This document shows, in pieces, positions 12,742-13,647 of a DNA stretch of 13,647 bases. Location: NCBI GenBank assembly GCA_002327305.1, contig DCUZ01000032.1, positions 48,535 to 62,181 of the forward strand, read 5' to 3'. The notes under the pieces are model-generated. The model made no database searches. It saw only the letters and a list, made by a program, of their open reading frames with translations, and had not been told where the DNA came from. The stretch's first letter is position 1; every line of letters starts with the position of its first letter. A program made the position numbers and the translations under genes. Source of the DNA: Holophagales bacterium UBA2201 (lineage in GTDB: Bacteria; Acidobacteriota; Thermoanaerobaculia; UBA2201).

Positions 12742-13440
12742 TCATTGCTCTGCTACGATTTCCCCCAGCCCGATCTTTATTTTCTTCAGCGCTTTTAAGG
12801 CATATTTATCGAGCAAATCTAATTTTTCGGGACCTTGGCCGGCAATCCACAGCGTGATGAAAAACCTGTCGTATATAAAGCTTATTGAAGGACTATCGTC
12901 CACGTATCCTTCGTCTCCGGGGATCACCCAGAATTCGCCGTATTGATGGCCCCTGATATCCCGATTCACTTCGGGTTCGTGAATTGCCACCGACCACTGG
13001 TTGAACAATTCGTTCGCGCCGAGTTTGGTATTGCCTTTGTCATTAAAAATATAGTATTTGATGTCGATTCCCGCTTCAACACAATGAAATGCGTTTATAA
13101 ATTCGTATACATCACCAAATCTCTTTGAATGGAAGCATAGGACCCTTAGCCCTAATTCCTTGCAACCTGTTAATCCAAAATCATTCATGCTCAATATATA
13201 TTTTCCATGGTCAACCAATATCCTGCCCTTCCATTCTTGTTTGATCTTTTTGTTCCCCTCGATGCTTAGATCAATTTTCATTAGGTCATGAAAATCTGCG
13301 GGCAGCCTTTTCAGAATTTCATGATCAGAGACCTTGGCTTGTCCACGAATTTCAACGTCGCTTTGCTCCGGCGCTTTTTTTTCCTGTGCATAGAATATAC
13401 TTGAATAAATGAGCACAAAGACAATAATCAGTTTTTTCAT
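12742..13440 (-). CDS. Small secreted protein of unknown function
   Basis: A 232-aa protein with a clear Sec signal peptide (MKK, hydrophobic 4-15, ending near Y-A-Q at 17-19). The mature part is mixed alpha/beta with Cys at about 93, 102 and 120 (GCKELGLRVLCFHSK, FHCVEAG) that could form disulfides, and a Lys-rich helical tail. I recognise no family. The ATG is set by AAAGGAGA (13453-13446), spaced 5 nt. The upstream gene's TAA overlaps that ribosome binding site, so the two genes are co-transcribed and probably coupled. Codon use is AT-rich, unlike every other gene here, indicating recent transfer. It is convergent with trxB. Confidence 0.8.
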   Translation of the reverse strand: MKKLIIVFVLIYSSIFYAQEKKAPEQSDVEIRGQAKVSDHEILKRLPADFHDLMKIDLSIEGNKKIKQEWKGRILVDHGKYILSMNDFGLTGCKELGLRVLCFHSKRFGDVYEFINAFHCVEAGIDIKYYIFNDKGNTKLGANELFNQWSVAIHEPEVNRDIRGHQYGEFWVIPGDEGYVDDSPSISFIYDRFFITLWIAGQGPEKLDLLDKYALKALKKIKIGLGEIVAEQ

Positions 13441-13451
13441 CTTGCTCTCCT

Positions 13452-13647
13452 TTAATTGTAATCAATAATGGCGATGCCGGGATTTGGACATTGTTGTCCT
13501 TCCCTATCGCCATGCCAGAAGAAGTAATTCCTATAGTTTGCGGATTCCATATTTATCACTGGAAACCCTTGCTGGTCCTGGTGGCTGTCCCTGAAGTGGG
13601 GCACCGCATCATAGATACCCATTTGTCCCGCCCCAGCTGGAAATGGA
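13452..13647 (-). CDS. C-terminal 64 residues of an unknown protein (runs off the right edge)
   Basis: An open frame enters from the right edge and ends at TAA (13454-13452). Recognisable pieces are GQMGIYDAVPHFRDSH, NYRNYFFWHGD and the tail GIAIIDYN: aromatic-rich with several His/Asp, looking like a compact secreted or effector C-terminus, but I cannot name the family. Its stop overlaps the ribosome binding site of the next gene, 11 nt before the ATG, so the pair is an operon. Composition is lower in GC than the backbone. The start and most of the protein lie outside the window. Confidence 0.6.
   Translation of the reverse strand, partial: PFPAGAGQMGIYDAVPHFRDSHQDQQGFPVINMESANYRNYFFWHGDREGQQCPNPGIAIIDYN

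Overview
The window is 13.6 kb of mostly high-GC (strongly GC3-biased) bacterial chromosome. The gene mix suggests a deep-branching Gram-negative such as an Acidobacteriota relative: a SpoIVB-like (S55) peptidase with GMSGSP near its N-terminus, a secreted beta-propeller of the 'FDA...RWGGLTW' type, a fused class I fumarase and a ChaN-like protein. This placement is inference from family habits; no rRNA or marker phylogeny is present. The last ~0.9 kb (from about 12705) is much more AT-rich and looks foreign.

Layout. (1) 1-169, minus strand: start of a lipoprotein, then a 430-bp spacer with a C-rich tract and a possible coding remnant. (2) 602-2801, plus: a two-gene operon of an unrecognised coiled-coil protein and a nitrilase-superfamily hydrolase. 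(3) 3002-4522, plus: fused [4Fe-4S] class I fumarase with its own promoter. (4) 4523-4958: convergent intergenic region with heptamer arrays, a possible 48-aa ORF and a REP-pair-like inverted repeat. (5) 9996-4959, minus: four-gene operon of S55-like peptidase, secreted beta-propeller, coaD and a GNAT-like protein. (6) 10059-11600, plus: ChaN-like protein with a long C-terminal extension, divergent from the S55 operon across only 62 bp. (7) 11698-12633, plus: thioredoxin reductase. (8) 13647-12742, minus: the AT-rich pair, consisting of the C-terminus of an unknown protein and a small secreted protein.

Housekeeping functions (CoA synthesis, TCA cycle, thiol redox) are interleaved with envelope or secreted proteins. 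The S55 peptidase and the propeller both carry signal peptides and lie 3 nt apart, so they probably act together outside the cytoplasm. coaD and the GNAT protein appear to be passengers in the same transcript.

Two patterns run through the window. First, most promoters I can place are extended -10 types (TGN-TANAAT) without a clear -35. Three genes (602, 9996, 10059) have the -10 only 6-8 nt before the ATG and no Shine-Dalgarno, as expected for leaderless mRNAs; fumarase, trxB and the internal operon genes do have one. Second, all five high-GC transcription-unit 3' ends in the window carry, within 0-18 nt of the stop codon, either a 7-9 bp short-period repeat array or a GTAG-footed palindrome pair resembling REP/BIME elements. 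In three cases the repeat overlaps the stop codon. I see no dedicated defence system, CRISPR array, tRNA or rRNA.
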